Counted from the first letter of the stretch, positions 9,001 through 19,029 are shown. The stretch: 64,000 nucleotides of DNA from Roseibacillus sp. (GCA_028821775.1 JAPKFB010000001.1:142210-206209), one strand, 5' to 3'. Numbers and translations are program-made. Notes: generated by a model from the sequence alone, not told the origin.

Positions 9001-11507
9001 ACGATTATTCGTCGTTCGTCCAGTTTCTCGAGGCGATCAACGATACCCGCTTCCCGCGGGAGATCATGGAGCGAATGGTGGACGTTGATATGATGGCTGC
9101 CAATGCGGTGGTCCGCGGCTGGGCCGACGATTGGGATAACATCACCCGCAACCGGGGCAAAAATGGCTATCAGGTGCGCCGCTATTCCGACGGGAAGTGG
9201 ATGTTGATCCAATGGGATTCCGACCTCACCTTTGGCAACTCGGGGGCGCCCTTTGTGGGCGGCCTGGTCAGGGGCTTCTTCGGCACCATCAACGCCTCCG
9301 CGGCCCAACGCTCGCGGTTCTTTTTCGTGAAGAGGAAGTTCAACTATTACCTCGGCGAGATGCTCGACAAGTACACCCACGACTCCCCGCGGTTGGCCAC
9401 CTGGCTCGAGCTTGAAGAGCGGTCCTCCGCCGAATACAGCACCACTACTTCTAGCTACCAGAATTGGAATTCAAGCCGGAGAAGCCGGGCTCAGACGGAG
9501 ATCGGGGCTGCATTCACCACGACCTTCCGCGTCTCGGGATCTTCCACCACTTCGGCGGACACGATCAATCTTACGGGCAGTGCCGGCTATAAGATTTACA
9601 CGATCCGGGTCGTTGATCACCCGGAGGCGGAATTTAGTTTCCCTCGAGAGACGCTCTGGGCGGTGGGAGGAATCCAGCTTCGGGAAGGAGTCAATGAACT
9701 CACCTTTGAGGCCCTCGATCTTCAGGGCAATGTGGTGGACAGCGACACCTTCACGGCCACCAAGACGGGGAACGCACGTCCCGTGATTGAGATCGACGCC
9801 AACCCGGATTCCCTGAACGTCGCGTTGAGTGAGATCCTGCCCCTTGACGCCACCACGAGCTACGATCCGGAAGGCACCGCTTTGACCTTTGACTGGAGCG
9901 TGGACAGCCAAAACGCGGTGCTGAGCAACCCGACCGCCGATGTTGCCTTGGTTAGTTTCAATGTGCCGGGGCTCTATACCATCACCGTGACCGCGACCGA
10001 CGCGGACGGAGAGCAGCACACCGAGACCCGGGAAGCGGTGGTCTTCGCGGAATCGGGTTGGAGCCCGTTCTCCGATCGCAATCTCGAAGACTGGTGGACC
10101 GAAGAGAACATCGAAGTGCGCAACGATTACAACGGCGGAGCCTGGTATTCCCTCGATGATCTTCCCGGTAATCTGGTCCTCAAGATCAGCAATGATACGG
10201 TCAAGCCCCTGACCATGAGCAACCCGCACCATCCGGCCTTCTGGCGCAGCGTTCCCTCTACCGGGGATTGTCTTCTTCAGACCGACGTGCGGCTGGGATC
10301 TGTGCAGCAAGGTTCTTTCGATGCGGGGCTGATTCTCGAGGTCGAGGAAGCGGGTGAAACCACTCGGTATGCGTTTGGAGTCCAGGATGGGGAGTTTCTG
10401 CGCGTGAAGCGTGCGGCGGGAGCGACCTACACCCAACTCGCCACCTTGAGGTGGTTCCAGGGGGATGCCGTGATCCGGATCCGCCGGAGTGGCGACCAGT
10501 TGCACTTTGAGTATCGGATCAAGCCCGGGGAGTGGGAGGATTTGCACTCCCGCACGGTCCCGGTTGATTCGACTCTGGCGAAGGGAGGCATCTTCGCGGC
10601 CACGGCCGCGCCTCAGCAGGCTCGTTTCGATTTCGACTATGTCATGGTGGTTGATCCCGAGATTACCAGTCCGGTCCTGGAAGCGCTGCGCATCACTGAG
10701 TTCATGTATCATCCGATTACGGGCAGCGAATTGGAGTTCATCGAGTTCATGAACGCAGGGCAGGAAACGATCAATCTGGATGGGGCCTGGTTCCAATCCG
10801 GAGATCCCTTTGATGAATTTGTCTTTGGTGATATCGAACTTGCTCCGGCTGAGGTCGCGGTCATGGTTTCCGACACGAGCGCCTTTCAGGCGGTCTACGG
10901 ATTGGGAATCAGGATTCTTGGCGAGTGGAGCGGGGGAAATCTCTCCGATGGTGGTGAAACGATTGTCTTCAGCGATCCGTTCGGAAACACAATTCACGAT
11001 TTCAGGTATTCCGATGTGGATCCTTGGCCGCTCGAAGCTGACGGCAGTGGCCCATCCCTCGAAGTGATCGATATTGAGGGGGACTACAATGATCCGGCCA
11101 ACTGGAGACTGAGCATGCTGGTGGGCGGATCGCCCGGAGTAGTTGACCTCGATGACGCCGATGGTGACGGGTTGACCGATGCGGAAGAGAATCAAATTGG
11201 GACCAATCCCCTGAATCCGGATACTGATAGTGACGGAGCACTTGATGGGAGCGAAGTAGCGGCGGGGACGGACCCCCTCGACGCCGCATCGAAGTTCCAG
11301 TTGCTTGAGCTCACTCGCGAGAACGGAACTGTGATCGCCACTTGGAGCACCGTTCCTGGAAAGCACTATACCCTTCAGGCCAGTCCGGACCTCTCGGACG
11401 GAAACTGGACGGACGTTTTCTCCGGAATCGCGGCTGGAGCGACGATGAACTCGACTGACATCGGGGCGGTGGGAATGACGCGGTTCTATCGAGTGGTGGT
11501 GGACTAG
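6081..11507 (+). CDS. giant secreted lamin-tail/CotH protein, paralogue 1
   Basis: An 1808-residue protein with a signal peptide (MKRPLWIVVSLLSVLTPTHF, cut near LRAEQ). Lamin-tail domains are recognisable by repeats of the [VI]xEVMYHP or INE motif followed by EFIEIEN/WVELYN: about 22-185, 195-310, 316-440 and again 1535-1690. A CotH kinase-like domain spans about 760-1110 and has the motif LIQWDSDLTFG (W1045-G1052), preceded by ANAVVRGWADDWDN. A PKD-like beta domain (about 1235-1330) and a concanavalin-like beta-sandwich (about 1340-1520) follow. Then come thrombospondin-3-like acidic repeats (DADGDGLTDAEE, DTDSDGALDG) and a small C-terminal domain with HYTLQASPDLSDGNW, common at the ends of secreted verrucomicrobial proteins. 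CotH domains in other systems phosphorylate spore or secreted proteins; the substrate here is unknown. The next gene is a paralogue. Confidence 0.9.
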   Translation: MKRPLWIVVSLLSVLTPTHFLRAEQVVIREVMYHPPVGSNLPEFIEIENLTTTVIDIAKWRVTGGVNFEFPEFDSAASRNSFLSSRQRLVICASDPETFRTAYGLSPSDRVLGPWVGQLDNGGERVTVKDKNGVTVCTVRYNDKYPWPSAPDGTGHSLVLHDHNRTIDDYRLWKPSANPGGSPGSAEPITTPSTLRINEVHFDSLGNIDWVELYNDGSSIDTSGMFLSSKRDFSDKAPLGNLVLSRGFASWDVTFDGAGNEWVLYLTDGNDKVLNAVTFRRASGRAHAAAYPDGSSDYFSSGPGSRDGPNNPSRETDIVINEMMVEMPSGHRDGEFVELYNRGNSSVDLSAWRFVSAIDYRFAAGTMLDAGEYLVIAANKRFTSEAHPAARVVGEYTGNLSNNNELLRLEDSWGNLADEVHYHTGGYWPSLAGGQGSSLELLHPEMDNSKAAAWANSDESQKSTWQPFQFTDQYLQLSTQGGSAQNYKEIQMHAVGDAHLALRNMNLSKSGGANLLPRGGQEVVRNGNGDRGWLVQGTQHLTHMQDDELHLISTGHGDIKANRCEIDVIGMERNDILRWSCEARWISGKPTIIVHSFDRSFGDILRLAVPKNLGTPGASNSARIAEAVPTVSEILHSPVIPTSSASVTVTARVEFSGGSPTVELFSRLDNRTGNGAWQSDVMFDNGVGGGDATANDGIYTVQLSPRADNSIVQFYVKASSPGGSTLLPPPASQNWTNFHRILGVDNDHLLPAMYVVDNNAPRLSRRDLRHQRFIISARHRDALQTSFGQGATFRYAFPRLSNQFFNCTFIGDETEIIYNCETRKAGSPWQRVDSFGLDQGGKTSKWKSRGDQRYRGWSRRSLDQDPVVGRAYRNRIMRYWLYLLGHPASENEFVKIIIDGGSPFLRESAETIANDFLKRNWKDGEKGELYRIDDEWWFSDSWSRVNRNADWSYKTEEPERYHAEWMKRSREDEYDYSSFVQFLEAINDTRFPREIMERMVDVDMMAANAVVRGWADDWDNITRNRGKNGYQVRRYSDGKWMLIQWDSDLTFGNSGAPFVGGLVRGFFGTINASAAQRSRFFFVKRKFNYYLGEMLDKYTHDSPRLATWLELEERSSAEYSTTTSSYQNWNSSRRSRAQTEIGAAFTTTFRVSGSSTTSADTINLTGSAGYKIYTIRVVDHPEAEFSFPRETLWAVGGIQLREGVNELTFEALDLQGNVVDSDTFTATKTGNARPVIEIDANPDSLNVALSEILPLDATTSYDPEGTALTFDWSVDSQNAVLSNPTADVALVSFNVPGLYTITVTATDADGEQHTETREAVVFAESGWSPFSDRNLEDWWTEENIEVRNDYNGGAWYSLDDLPGNLVLKISNDTVKPLTMSNPHHPAFWRSVPSTGDCLLQTDVRLGSVQQGSFDAGLILEVEEAGETTRYAFGVQDGEFLRVKRAAGATYTQLATLRWFQGDAVIRIRRSGDQLHFEYRIKPGEWEDLHSRTVPVDSTLAKGGIFAATAAPQQARFDFDYVMVVDPEITSPVLEALRITEFMYHPITGSELEFIEFMNAGQETINLDGAWFQSGDPFDEFVFGDIELAPAEVAVMVSDTSAFQAVYGLGIRILGEWSGGNLSDGGETIVFSDPFGNTIHDFRYSDVDPWPLEADGSGPSLEVIDIEGDYNDPANWRLSMLVGGSPGVVDLDDADGDGLTDAEENQIGTNPLNPDTDSDGALDGSEVAAGTDPLDAASKFQLLELTRENGTVIATWSTVPGKHYTLQASPDLSDGNWTDVFSGIAAGATMNSTDIGAVGMTRFYRVVVD

Positions 11508-12147
11508 CAGGAATAGCACAAGGGTAGGTTCTTCGGTCCCGATCCCGGGAGGGACCAAGTTCGAGGCATCTCGGAAGCTCCCGGAATCAGGTTGAGAGCC
11601 TGTCTGGAGGATGCTGCGACCCGAGGACCCTCTTAACCTTGCGCCATTCGGACTAGTGCCCGGTCAGGATCGATGTGACGGATGATCACGGGCGATTTCT
11701 CATCGCAGGGATTTGTGGCCGGGCTTCCGGCTTGCCCTGGGGGCCGGGATGCTTTCATCGCTCTGGGGTCGTTGGACGCATTGCGAGGACCCTGCGACGG
11801 ACTCTTCAAAGGGAAACTGGGTGTGGGCGCCCCGGTGAGAGCGCATCCGGAGACCACCGGAGCGGCCGATTTTGGAGCCACTGGGAAAGGCGCTGCGATC
11901 GGGCGGCGGTTGAGATGAGTCGGCGAGCGTCTGACGCGAACCTCAAAATGAGCGCCGTGTTTTGATAAGAAGATAACAAGAACTCATCCGTTCTGGGCCT
12001 GCGGAGAATTCGGCAGACTCCCACATTTGTGGTAGGAGAACACTCTCGCAGGGCGCTCTCGCCGAGTTTCCCACTTTACTTGGAGGTCGAGGGACAGGAT
12101 AATCGACCGTTGCGCACGCAAGCGCAGTCCATTCCCAACCCCCCCCC
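11508..12147. other. intergenic region between the two CotH paralogues
   Basis: About 640 bp between two very large paralogues. Short open frames on both strands here have no recognisable motif or start signal. The last 150 bases become AT-richer (TTTTGATAAGAAGATAACAAG near 11960), then carry a C-run just before the next ATG. The downstream promoter is probably here, but I cannot assign boxes. Confidence 0.5.
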
Positions 12148-15100
12148 ATGAAAACCCGATCGGCATTTTTTTGTTCGGCCACCTTGGCTGTGTGTTCCTT
12201 GCCTACCCTCCAGGCAGAGCAGGTAATTTTCAGCGAGGTGATGTATCATCCCCCGGCAGGTCTCCTGGAGTATGTCGAGATTGAGAACCTGACGGTGACC
12301 GTCTTTGACATCGCGGAGTGGCAACTCACCGGGGGAGTCGAATACACCTTTCCGGCCTACAACAGCGCGGATCATACGAGCAACTTTCTTGCTGCTCACG
12401 AGCGCCTCGTGATTTGCGGGACTGACCCGGCGGCCTTTCGTGCGGCCTACGGAATTCCGGCCTCCGTGCGGGTGCTTGGACCGTGGACCGGAAATCTCAA
12501 AAACACCGGGGAACGAATCACCTTGGAGAACAAGAACGAGGCGAGGATGTGTACTCTGGGCTTCAATGATCGTCATCCCTGGCCGATTGCGGCTGATGGT
12601 GGCGGGCACAGCCTCGTTCTGAAGAACAGCAACTTTGCGATCGACGACTATCGGATCTGGGGAGCGAGCACCGGTCGGGGGGGAACCCCGGGAGCAGGCG
12701 AGCCCACTGCGTCGGAAGAACCCTATTCCAATCCGGAGGTGGATCTCTCGGTCGGGATTCCCTACATTAATTTCGACCACACTTGGAAGTTTGATGACAA
12801 CGGGAGCAATCTCCTCACGGCCTGGAAGGAAGTGTCCTACAACGACGCGAGCTGGAGTTCCGGTGCTGGTCTCTTTGGCTACGAATCGCAGGTAGTGCCT
12901 TCACCGGGCATCCAGACCGATTTTGAAGATCCCAATACGCCCGGGAACAGCATCATCACCTACTACTTCCGCACGACCTTTGAATTCAATGGAGCGCTCG
13001 CCGGGACGACCATGTCCATCGATACCATTCTCGATGATGGAGCCGGATTCTGGTTGAATGGACAGTGGCTCGGCGGAATCGGGGTAAATGAGGGCGCCGG
13101 CTATACCCAGACCGCCGGGCGAACCATCTCTGATGCCTCCGAGGAAGAGGCGGTGGTGACTCATAATTCTCCCAACCTGGTCCTGGGGACCAACGTGCTG
13201 GCAGTGGAAGTGCACCAGACCGGGACAAGCAGCTCGGATGTCGTCTATGGAGCCCGGGTCAATATCTCGACGCCCAATGCACCGAGTGTGGTGATCAACG
13301 AAGTGCTGCCCGCTGGTGCGGGCACGGGCTTCGTCGAGTTTTACAATCCCACTGGGGCGGAGATCGATATCGGAGGGTGGTATCTCTCCAACCTAGTCTC
13401 CAATCTCACCAAGTTCCAGATTCCGGGATCGCTGGTGGTGCCCACCGGGGGGCTCGCCTCTTTCGGCTTCACCGAGGCCAACCTGCCAATCAGCTCCCCG
13501 ACCGTGCTCTACCTGACGAGCTCTGATGGTTCGACCATCGTCAACGGAGTCAACAGTGCGATGCCACTGGACGGACGCTCCATGGGTCGTAAGCCGGAAG
13601 GCTCCGGCTCCTGGTTTCTCTTTACCTCGCCCACTCGTGACAGTGCCAACGCAAGCGCGTCCGAACTCGGTAATTTCCTTTCCATCAACGAAGTGCACTA
13701 CGATGCGCAGGGAGACATCGACTGGATCGAGATTCACAACTCCGGATCGACCCCCTTCTCAGCCACCGGGCTCTTCCTTGCGAGTAAACGTGACTTCAGC
13801 GACAAGATCGCCCTCAGTGGATCGGTTTCCGGAAACGGGTTCGTCAGTTTCAACACGGCCTTCGCCACCGGTGGTGGTGACGAGGCCCTCTGGCTCATCG
13901 ATGGCTCCGACAAGGTGGTCAATGCCGTGGTGATGGAGCAGGCTGCCGGCCGGAATTATTCCGCGTCCTATCCCGATGGCGTGGGGGAGTTCTATTCCTC
14001 ATTTTCCGGAAGTCGCGACGGGCCGAACAATCCGAGCCGGGAGACCAATATTGTCATCACCGAAATGATGGTTGAGCCGCCCTCCGGTCATCGCGACGGT
14101 GAGTACCTCGAGCTTCACAACAAGGGAGGCTCCATCATCAGCCTGGATGCCTGGCGAATCGATGCCGGGGTGAGCTACGCATTCCCGGCCGGGACGAGCC
14201 TTTCTCCCGGTGAGTATCTCGTGGTGGCCGCCAACCCGACCCTGACCCAGAAAGCTCATCCCTCGGCCCGCGTCTTTGGTCCCTATTCCGGAAACTTGAG
14301 CAACAGCGGTGAGCTGGTGCGCGTGATCGACGCCTTGGGAAATCTGGCCGATGAAGTGCACTATTCGACCGGTGGTGACTGGCCGGCCCTTGCTGGGGGT
14401 CTGGGCAGTAGCCTCGAGCTGCTCAATCCTCTCATGGACAACTCGAAGCCCAGTGCATGGGCTGATTCCGACGAGTCGAACAAGTCTATCTTTCAGACCT
14501 ACACGATCACGGAAACCTACCAGCAGCTCAACACTCGGGGAGGGTCATCAGACTATAAGGAACTGCATCTCCATGCGGTGGGGGATGCCCACATCGCGCT
14601 TCGGAACATGAGCCTCAAGCTGAACGGGTCGGGGACCAACTTCCTTCCCAACAGCGGGCAGACAGTGGTCACCAACGGGAATGCCTCCAGTGGGTGGCTT
14701 TGCCAGGGGACCCACTATCAGAGTCACATGCAGGGCAACGAGTTCCACATCGTCTCGACCGGTCACGGTGACGTCAAGGCGAACCGGGTCGAGATCGATG
14801 TGACGTCGATCAACAGTGGAAACAACCTGACCTGGGAGTGTCAGGCCCGCTGGGTGTATGGCAAGCCGACCCTGGTGGTGCATTCGTGGGATCGCTCGTT
14901 TGGAGGCGTCATTCATTTGCCCATTCCTGTGAACCTGGGCACTCCGGGGACGGCCAACTCGAGAGGCCAGGGAAATCCCATTCCCACCGTGTCCAAAGTT
15001 CTCCACTCCCCACCGGTCCCGACCTCTTCCGACTCCATCACGATTTCTGCGCATGTGGAGTCGGTGCAGGCGCTGAGTTCGGTCAACCTGCGCCATCGGG

Positions 15101-18100
15101 CCGACAATTCAACCTGGAGCAATCCCTGGTCATCGCAGGCCATGTTCGACAATGGGCTCGGAGGAGATCTGGTCGCTGGAGACGGGATCTACAGCACCAC
15201 CCTGGCGCCGCGATCGGACAACTCGATCGTGCAATTCTATGTGGAAGCAACTTCGGCTGCGGGGGGCACGATTTCACCACGCCCTGCCCCCGTTGCTCCG
15301 GCCTACTTTGTGGTCGATAACAGCAATGTGCCGAGCGACCTCCGCACCCAGCGCTTCATCATCTCCTCTCGCGATGTCAACAACACCAACGGTGGGACTT
15401 CGGGATCGTCGTCCAACAACTACGCCTTCCCGCGACTCTCCAACCAGTACTTCAACACGACCTTCATCGCGGATGAGAACGAGATCTTCTACAACATGGA
15501 AATCCGCAAGAGTGGCAGTCCCTGGACTCGCTCGGGCAGTGCAGATTTTTCCCGGGCGAAGTGGAAGTCCGCCCGCGACAAGCGCTTCCGGGGCTACACG
15601 AGGCGATCGATTGACAACGATGCCGGAGGGGGCCGTGCCTACCACAATAGGATCATTCGTTACTGGCTCTATCTTCTCGGGCACGCCTCCAACGAAAATG
15701 AATTCATTCGCGTCCTCATCAACGGAGGCAGTTCCTCCCTGCGTGAGGATGTTGAGCCGAATGCCAACGATTTCCTGAAGCGAAACTGGAAGGACGGGGA
15801 GAAAGGCGAGCTCTACCGCATCGATGACGAATGGTGGTTTGATGACGGCTGGGGTAGATCTCAGCAGAATGCAACGTGGGCCTACAAGGGAACCTCGGAG
15901 CCCGAACGCTATCACGCCGAGTGGATCAAGCGATCCCGCGAAGATGAGTACGACTATTCCTCCTTTGTGAACTGGGTGAAATCGGTGGGCGGGAACAGCT
16001 TCACCCGAGCCGAGATCGAGCGCATGGCAGATATTGATTTGATGGCCGCCAATGCGGTGGTGCGTGGCTGGTGTGATGATTGGGATACCTTGACCCGGAA
16101 CCGGGGCAAGAACGGCTACTTCCTCCGCCGCTACTCGGATGGGAAATGGCAGCTGGTGCAGTGGGATTCCGACCTGACCTTCGGAAGTACCAATGCGGAC
16201 TTCATCGGGAATCTCACCGGGGTGCGCAATTTCTTCTACAAGCCCTACGTGGAGCAGCGGGTGAACTATTATCTCGGAGAAATGATCGACAATTTCACTG
16301 CGGGCTCGGCCCGCCTCTCCACGTGGTTCAGCTTGGAAGAAGCGGCCTCCGGTTCCTACAGTTCGAATACCGGAACCTACACCTCGTGGAACTCGAACCG
16401 GCTCTCCAAGGCGCGCAGTACCATCGGAACCACGGCTCTGAACATGGCCCTCAATGTGACCGGGGGGACGGGGACCACCAGTGCCCAGACGGCCAACCTG
16501 AGCGGCACGAGCCCCTACAACGCATTCACCATTCAAGCCGTTGGTCACCCGGAAGCGGGGTGGGAATTCTCCGGAGAAACAACGTGGTCTCTCAGCGGGA
16601 TTCAGCTCAGGCAGGGGGTCAACAACCTGACGATCCAAGCCCTGGATAGGAACGGCAACGTGGTGCAAACCGACAACGTCAGTATCACCAAGACCGGCAA
16701 TGCGCGGCCCGTGGTGGTGCTGGACTCGAAGCCAGACTCATTCAATATCGCGGTTTCCGAGGATCTGGAACTGGATGCCACTGCCAGCTACGATCCGGAG
16801 GGGACCGATCTCAGCTTCCAATGGAGGGTCAGCAATCCCGCAGCAAGCTTGAGCAATCCCACCGTCGATACCGGTCTGGCGACCCTCGGCGCGCCGGGTC
16901 TCTACCAGTTCAGTATTACCGCCACGGACCAGAACAACGTGCGACAGACCCTGATACGTGAGGCTTCGGTCTATGCCGATTCTGGTTGGAGCTCGTTCTC
17001 CGACCGCCTCCTACAGAGCTACTGGATGACGGAGAATGTGGAAGTCCGTCACGACTACACCGCGGGGGCGTGGTATTCGCTCGATGATCTCCCCGGTAAT
17101 CTCATCCTCAAAGTGGGCGAGGAATCCTCAAAACCCCTCAGGGGTGGTTCGAGCCCGACCCACCCCATGCTCTGGCGCGAGGTTCCCGACATGTCCGATT
17201 GCACCTTGCAAACGGATATGAAGCTCTCTTCGGTTCAGCAGGGGGACTTCATTTCTGGTCTCATCCTCGAGGTGCAGGAGGGAGCGACCGCTTCCCGCTA
17301 CGTCTTTGCGATGGAGGATGGCGACTTTCTGCGCGTTAAGCGCTCGACTGGAGGGGGCTATTCCCAGTTGTTCTCCATGAGTTACGATCAGGGCGAGGCC
17401 GTGATTCGGATGCGGCGCAATGGGAACAGCCTGATCTTTGAGCGCCGTCTGGAACCCGGGTTGTGGACTGCAGTCTACACGCGGGCCCTCGTTGGGGATT
17501 CCGTTTTTGGGCGGGGCGGAATTTTTGCCGCCACCGACACTGCCCAGTCGGTTCGGATCGAATTCGATTACGTGATGGTGGTCGATCCCACCGCGACGAG
17601 TCCGGCGGTCGAATCCCTCCGCATCACGGAGTTCATGTACCATCCGCTCGGTGCAGAGGCCCACGAGTTCATCGAGTTGGTCAACACCGGAGGAACTGCT
17701 CTGGATCTCACCGGGGTCAGCTTTGACGGTGGTGATCCCTTCGACGCCTTTACCTTCGGAGCGATCAACCTCAATCCCGATGAATACGGGGTGATCGTTT
17801 CCGATACCACGGCCTTCCAAGCGGAGTATGGAGCTGGAATTCGGATTCTGGGGGAATGGTCCGGCGGAACCCTCAGCAATGGCGGAGAACAAATTGTCCT
17901 GAGGGACGGCGGAGGAAACATCATCCATGACTTTAGCTATTTGGATCTTGCGCCGTGGCCGACGGAGGCTGATGGCCTTGGGCCGTCTCTGGAAGTGATC
18001 GATATGGCCGGGGATTACGGCGAGGGAACCAATTGGCGGGCCAGCCTGCTGAGCGGAGGCTCTCCGGGTGTCGGAGTCCTCCTGGACGCTGATGGTGACG

Positions 18101-18450
18101 GCTTGAGTGATTCTGATGAAGCTCTTGCAGGGACCGATCCGCTCAATCCTGATTCCGATTTCGATGGGATGTTGGATGGTGCGGAAGTTGGAGCCGGGAC
18201 CGATCCCCTTGATGCAGATTCGCTCTTCGAGCTCATCCTCCTGACGCGGGCGGCAGTCACGGAATTCGTGACCGCCACGTGGTCGAGTATTCCGGGCCGG
18301 AGTTACACCCTGCAGAAGAGCGTGGATCTCTCGCCGGGGAGTTGGGTCAATATTGCCACCGGAATCATTGCGACCGGGGCGACCACCTCGCAGCTTGATC
18401 CCTCGGCCGCTGACCAGAGCCGCATGTTTTACCGGGCCTACGTGGAGTAG
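12148..18450 (+). CDS. giant secreted lamin-tail/CotH protein, paralogue 2
   Basis: A 2100-residue paralogue of the upstream gene. The signal peptide is MKTRSAFFCSATLAVCSLPT, with cleavage near LQAEQ. Domain order is lamin-tail (about 23-200), an extra beta-sandwich module (about 207-374, with YYFRTTFEF and NVLAVEVHQTGTSSSDVVYG), further lamin-tail domains (about 380-500, 515-630, 635-770), a CotH kinase-like domain (about 1060-1400) with VQWDSDLTFG (W1339-D1342 at its core), a PKD-like domain, a concanavalin-like domain, a final lamin-tail domain, acidic DADGDGLSDSDEA repeats and a C-terminal RSYTLQKSVDLSPGSW domain. The CotH regions of the two proteins share long identical runs such as NDFLKRNWKDGEKGELYRID. 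It differs from paralogue 1 mainly by the extra module, which also occurs in the S41 protein at 19443. Probably a surface or extracellular protein; its substrate is unknown. Confidence 0.9.
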   Translation: MKTRSAFFCSATLAVCSLPTLQAEQVIFSEVMYHPPAGLLEYVEIENLTVTVFDIAEWQLTGGVEYTFPAYNSADHTSNFLAAHERLVICGTDPAAFRAAYGIPASVRVLGPWTGNLKNTGERITLENKNEARMCTLGFNDRHPWPIAADGGGHSLVLKNSNFAIDDYRIWGASTGRGGTPGAGEPTASEEPYSNPEVDLSVGIPYINFDHTWKFDDNGSNLLTAWKEVSYNDASWSSGAGLFGYESQVVPSPGIQTDFEDPNTPGNSIITYYFRTTFEFNGALAGTTMSIDTILDDGAGFWLNGQWLGGIGVNEGAGYTQTAGRTISDASEEEAVVTHNSPNLVLGTNVLAVEVHQTGTSSSDVVYGARVNISTPNAPSVVINEVLPAGAGTGFVEFYNPTGAEIDIGGWYLSNLVSNLTKFQIPGSLVVPTGGLASFGFTEANLPISSPTVLYLTSSDGSTIVNGVNSAMPLDGRSMGRKPEGSGSWFLFTSPTRDSANASASELGNFLSINEVHYDAQGDIDWIEIHNSGSTPFSATGLFLASKRDFSDKIALSGSVSGNGFVSFNTAFATGGGDEALWLIDGSDKVVNAVVMEQAAGRNYSASYPDGVGEFYSSFSGSRDGPNNPSRETNIVITEMMVEPPSGHRDGEYLELHNKGGSIISLDAWRIDAGVSYAFPAGTSLSPGEYLVVAANPTLTQKAHPSARVFGPYSGNLSNSGELVRVIDALGNLADEVHYSTGGDWPALAGGLGSSLELLNPLMDNSKPSAWADSDESNKSIFQTYTITETYQQLNTRGGSSDYKELHLHAVGDAHIALRNMSLKLNGSGTNFLPNSGQTVVTNGNASSGWLCQGTHYQSHMQGNEFHIVSTGHGDVKANRVEIDVTSINSGNNLTWECQARWVYGKPTLVVHSWDRSFGGVIHLPIPVNLGTPGTANSRGQGNPIPTVSKVLHSPPVPTSSDSITISAHVESVQALSSVNLRHRADNSTWSNPWSSQAMFDNGLGGDLVAGDGIYSTTLAPRSDNSIVQFYVEATSAAGGTISPRPAPVAPAYFVVDNSNVPSDLRTQRFIISSRDVNNTNGGTSGSSSNNYAFPRLSNQYFNTTFIADENEIFYNMEIRKSGSPWTRSGSADFSRAKWKSARDKRFRGYTRRSIDNDAGGGRAYHNRIIRYWLYLLGHASNENEFIRVLINGGSSSLREDVEPNANDFLKRNWKDGEKGELYRIDDEWWFDDGWGRSQQNATWAYKGTSEPERYHAEWIKRSREDEYDYSSFVNWVKSVGGNSFTRAEIERMADIDLMAANAVVRGWCDDWDTLTRNRGKNGYFLRRYSDGKWQLVQWDSDLTFGSTNADFIGNLTGVRNFFYKPYVEQRVNYYLGEMIDNFTAGSARLSTWFSLEEAASGSYSSNTGTYTSWNSNRLSKARSTIGTTALNMALNVTGGTGTTSAQTANLSGTSPYNAFTIQAVGHPEAGWEFSGETTWSLSGIQLRQGVNNLTIQALDRNGNVVQTDNVSITKTGNARPVVVLDSKPDSFNIAVSEDLELDATASYDPEGTDLSFQWRVSNPAASLSNPTVDTGLATLGAPGLYQFSITATDQNNVRQTLIREASVYADSGWSSFSDRLLQSYWMTENVEVRHDYTAGAWYSLDDLPGNLILKVGEESSKPLRGGSSPTHPMLWREVPDMSDCTLQTDMKLSSVQQGDFISGLILEVQEGATASRYVFAMEDGDFLRVKRSTGGGYSQLFSMSYDQGEAVIRMRRNGNSLIFERRLEPGLWTAVYTRALVGDSVFGRGGIFAATDTAQSVRIEFDYVMVVDPTATSPAVESLRITEFMYHPLGAEAHEFIELVNTGGTALDLTGVSFDGGDPFDAFTFGAINLNPDEYGVIVSDTTAFQAEYGAGIRILGEWSGGTLSNGGEQIVLRDGGGNIIHDFSYLDLAPWPTEADGLGPSLEVIDMAGDYGEGTNWRASLLSGGSPGVGVLLDADGDGLSDSDEALAGTDPLNPDSDFDGMLDGAEVGAGTDPLDADSLFELILLTRAAVTEFVTATWSSIPGRSYTLQKSVDLSPGSWVNIATGIIATGATTSQLDPSAADQSRMFYRAYVE

Positions 18451-18532
18451 GAAAATCGCTCTCCGAGGCTGGATCGCTTCCTTCCGAATTGGTCCGGCCT
18501 GCTGAGACCCAAGGGGCCACCCTCCTCGTAAT

Positions 18533-19029
18533 CTACCAACGCACCTTCACCGGCGATCCGATTTCGATCCCGCGCTGTCGGGCGAAGTCGCTGCCGTTGA
18601 TGGTGAGTTCGAGGAATTCTCATGATCCCGCGATGGCGAGAGCCTTGTCACGAGAAGCCTCCGTGTAGTAATGACGCAGGGTGGCCGACTTGCCGCCACA
18701 GCGTGTTTCCACGGTGCAGTTCTCCAAGGACTCCGTTGTCCGGGCCGATCGCGCATCGTGCGCGAGGTGCGCAAAGCGATGGCCTTTCGCGTGCTTCCAA
18801 CGCTGGGGTCCACCACCGCCAGATGGATCGTTCCCTCCGGGAAATAGGGGGCCGCGGCGGCGAGGGTAAAGGCTCCTTCCACGAGGGGACCAGGCACTGT
18901 TTTGTAAGTGATCTCGGTGAGTCTGGGAGCCGGAGCGATTCCTGCAATGGTTCCCTTCATGGTCCCAAGAAACCAATTGCTCGTTCCGAAATCAGTGGGC
19001 AGGGTGACCAAGCTCACGGCGCCATCCAA
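18533..19029 (-). pseudogene. decayed SAM hydroxide adenosyltransferase (DUF62)
   Basis: Minus-strand remnants of one protein lie in different frames. From 19029 the frame encodes VSLVTLPTDFGTSNWFLGTM and then GAFTLAAAAPYFPEGTIHLA and VVDPSVGSTRKAIALRT, the N-terminal domain of the SAM hydroxide adenosyltransferase/fluorinase family. The following signature, GPDNGVL, appears only in another frame around 18740. The family's usual C-terminus appears as FLELTINGSDFARQRG up to a TAG at 18533-18535. Total coding length is about 165 codons, against about 260-280 in the family, so roughly 100 residues are deleted in addition to the frameshifts. A functional product is unlikely. Confidence 0.75.

Noticed and set aside
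9471..11558. A 695-codon minus-strand open frame
   Set aside because: It is antisense to the CotH paralogue 1, whose domains are clear. Long antisense frames are common in high-GC DNA, and the translation has no motifs.
15274..16668. A 464-codon minus-strand open frame
   Set aside because: Shadow of the CotH domain of paralogue 2.
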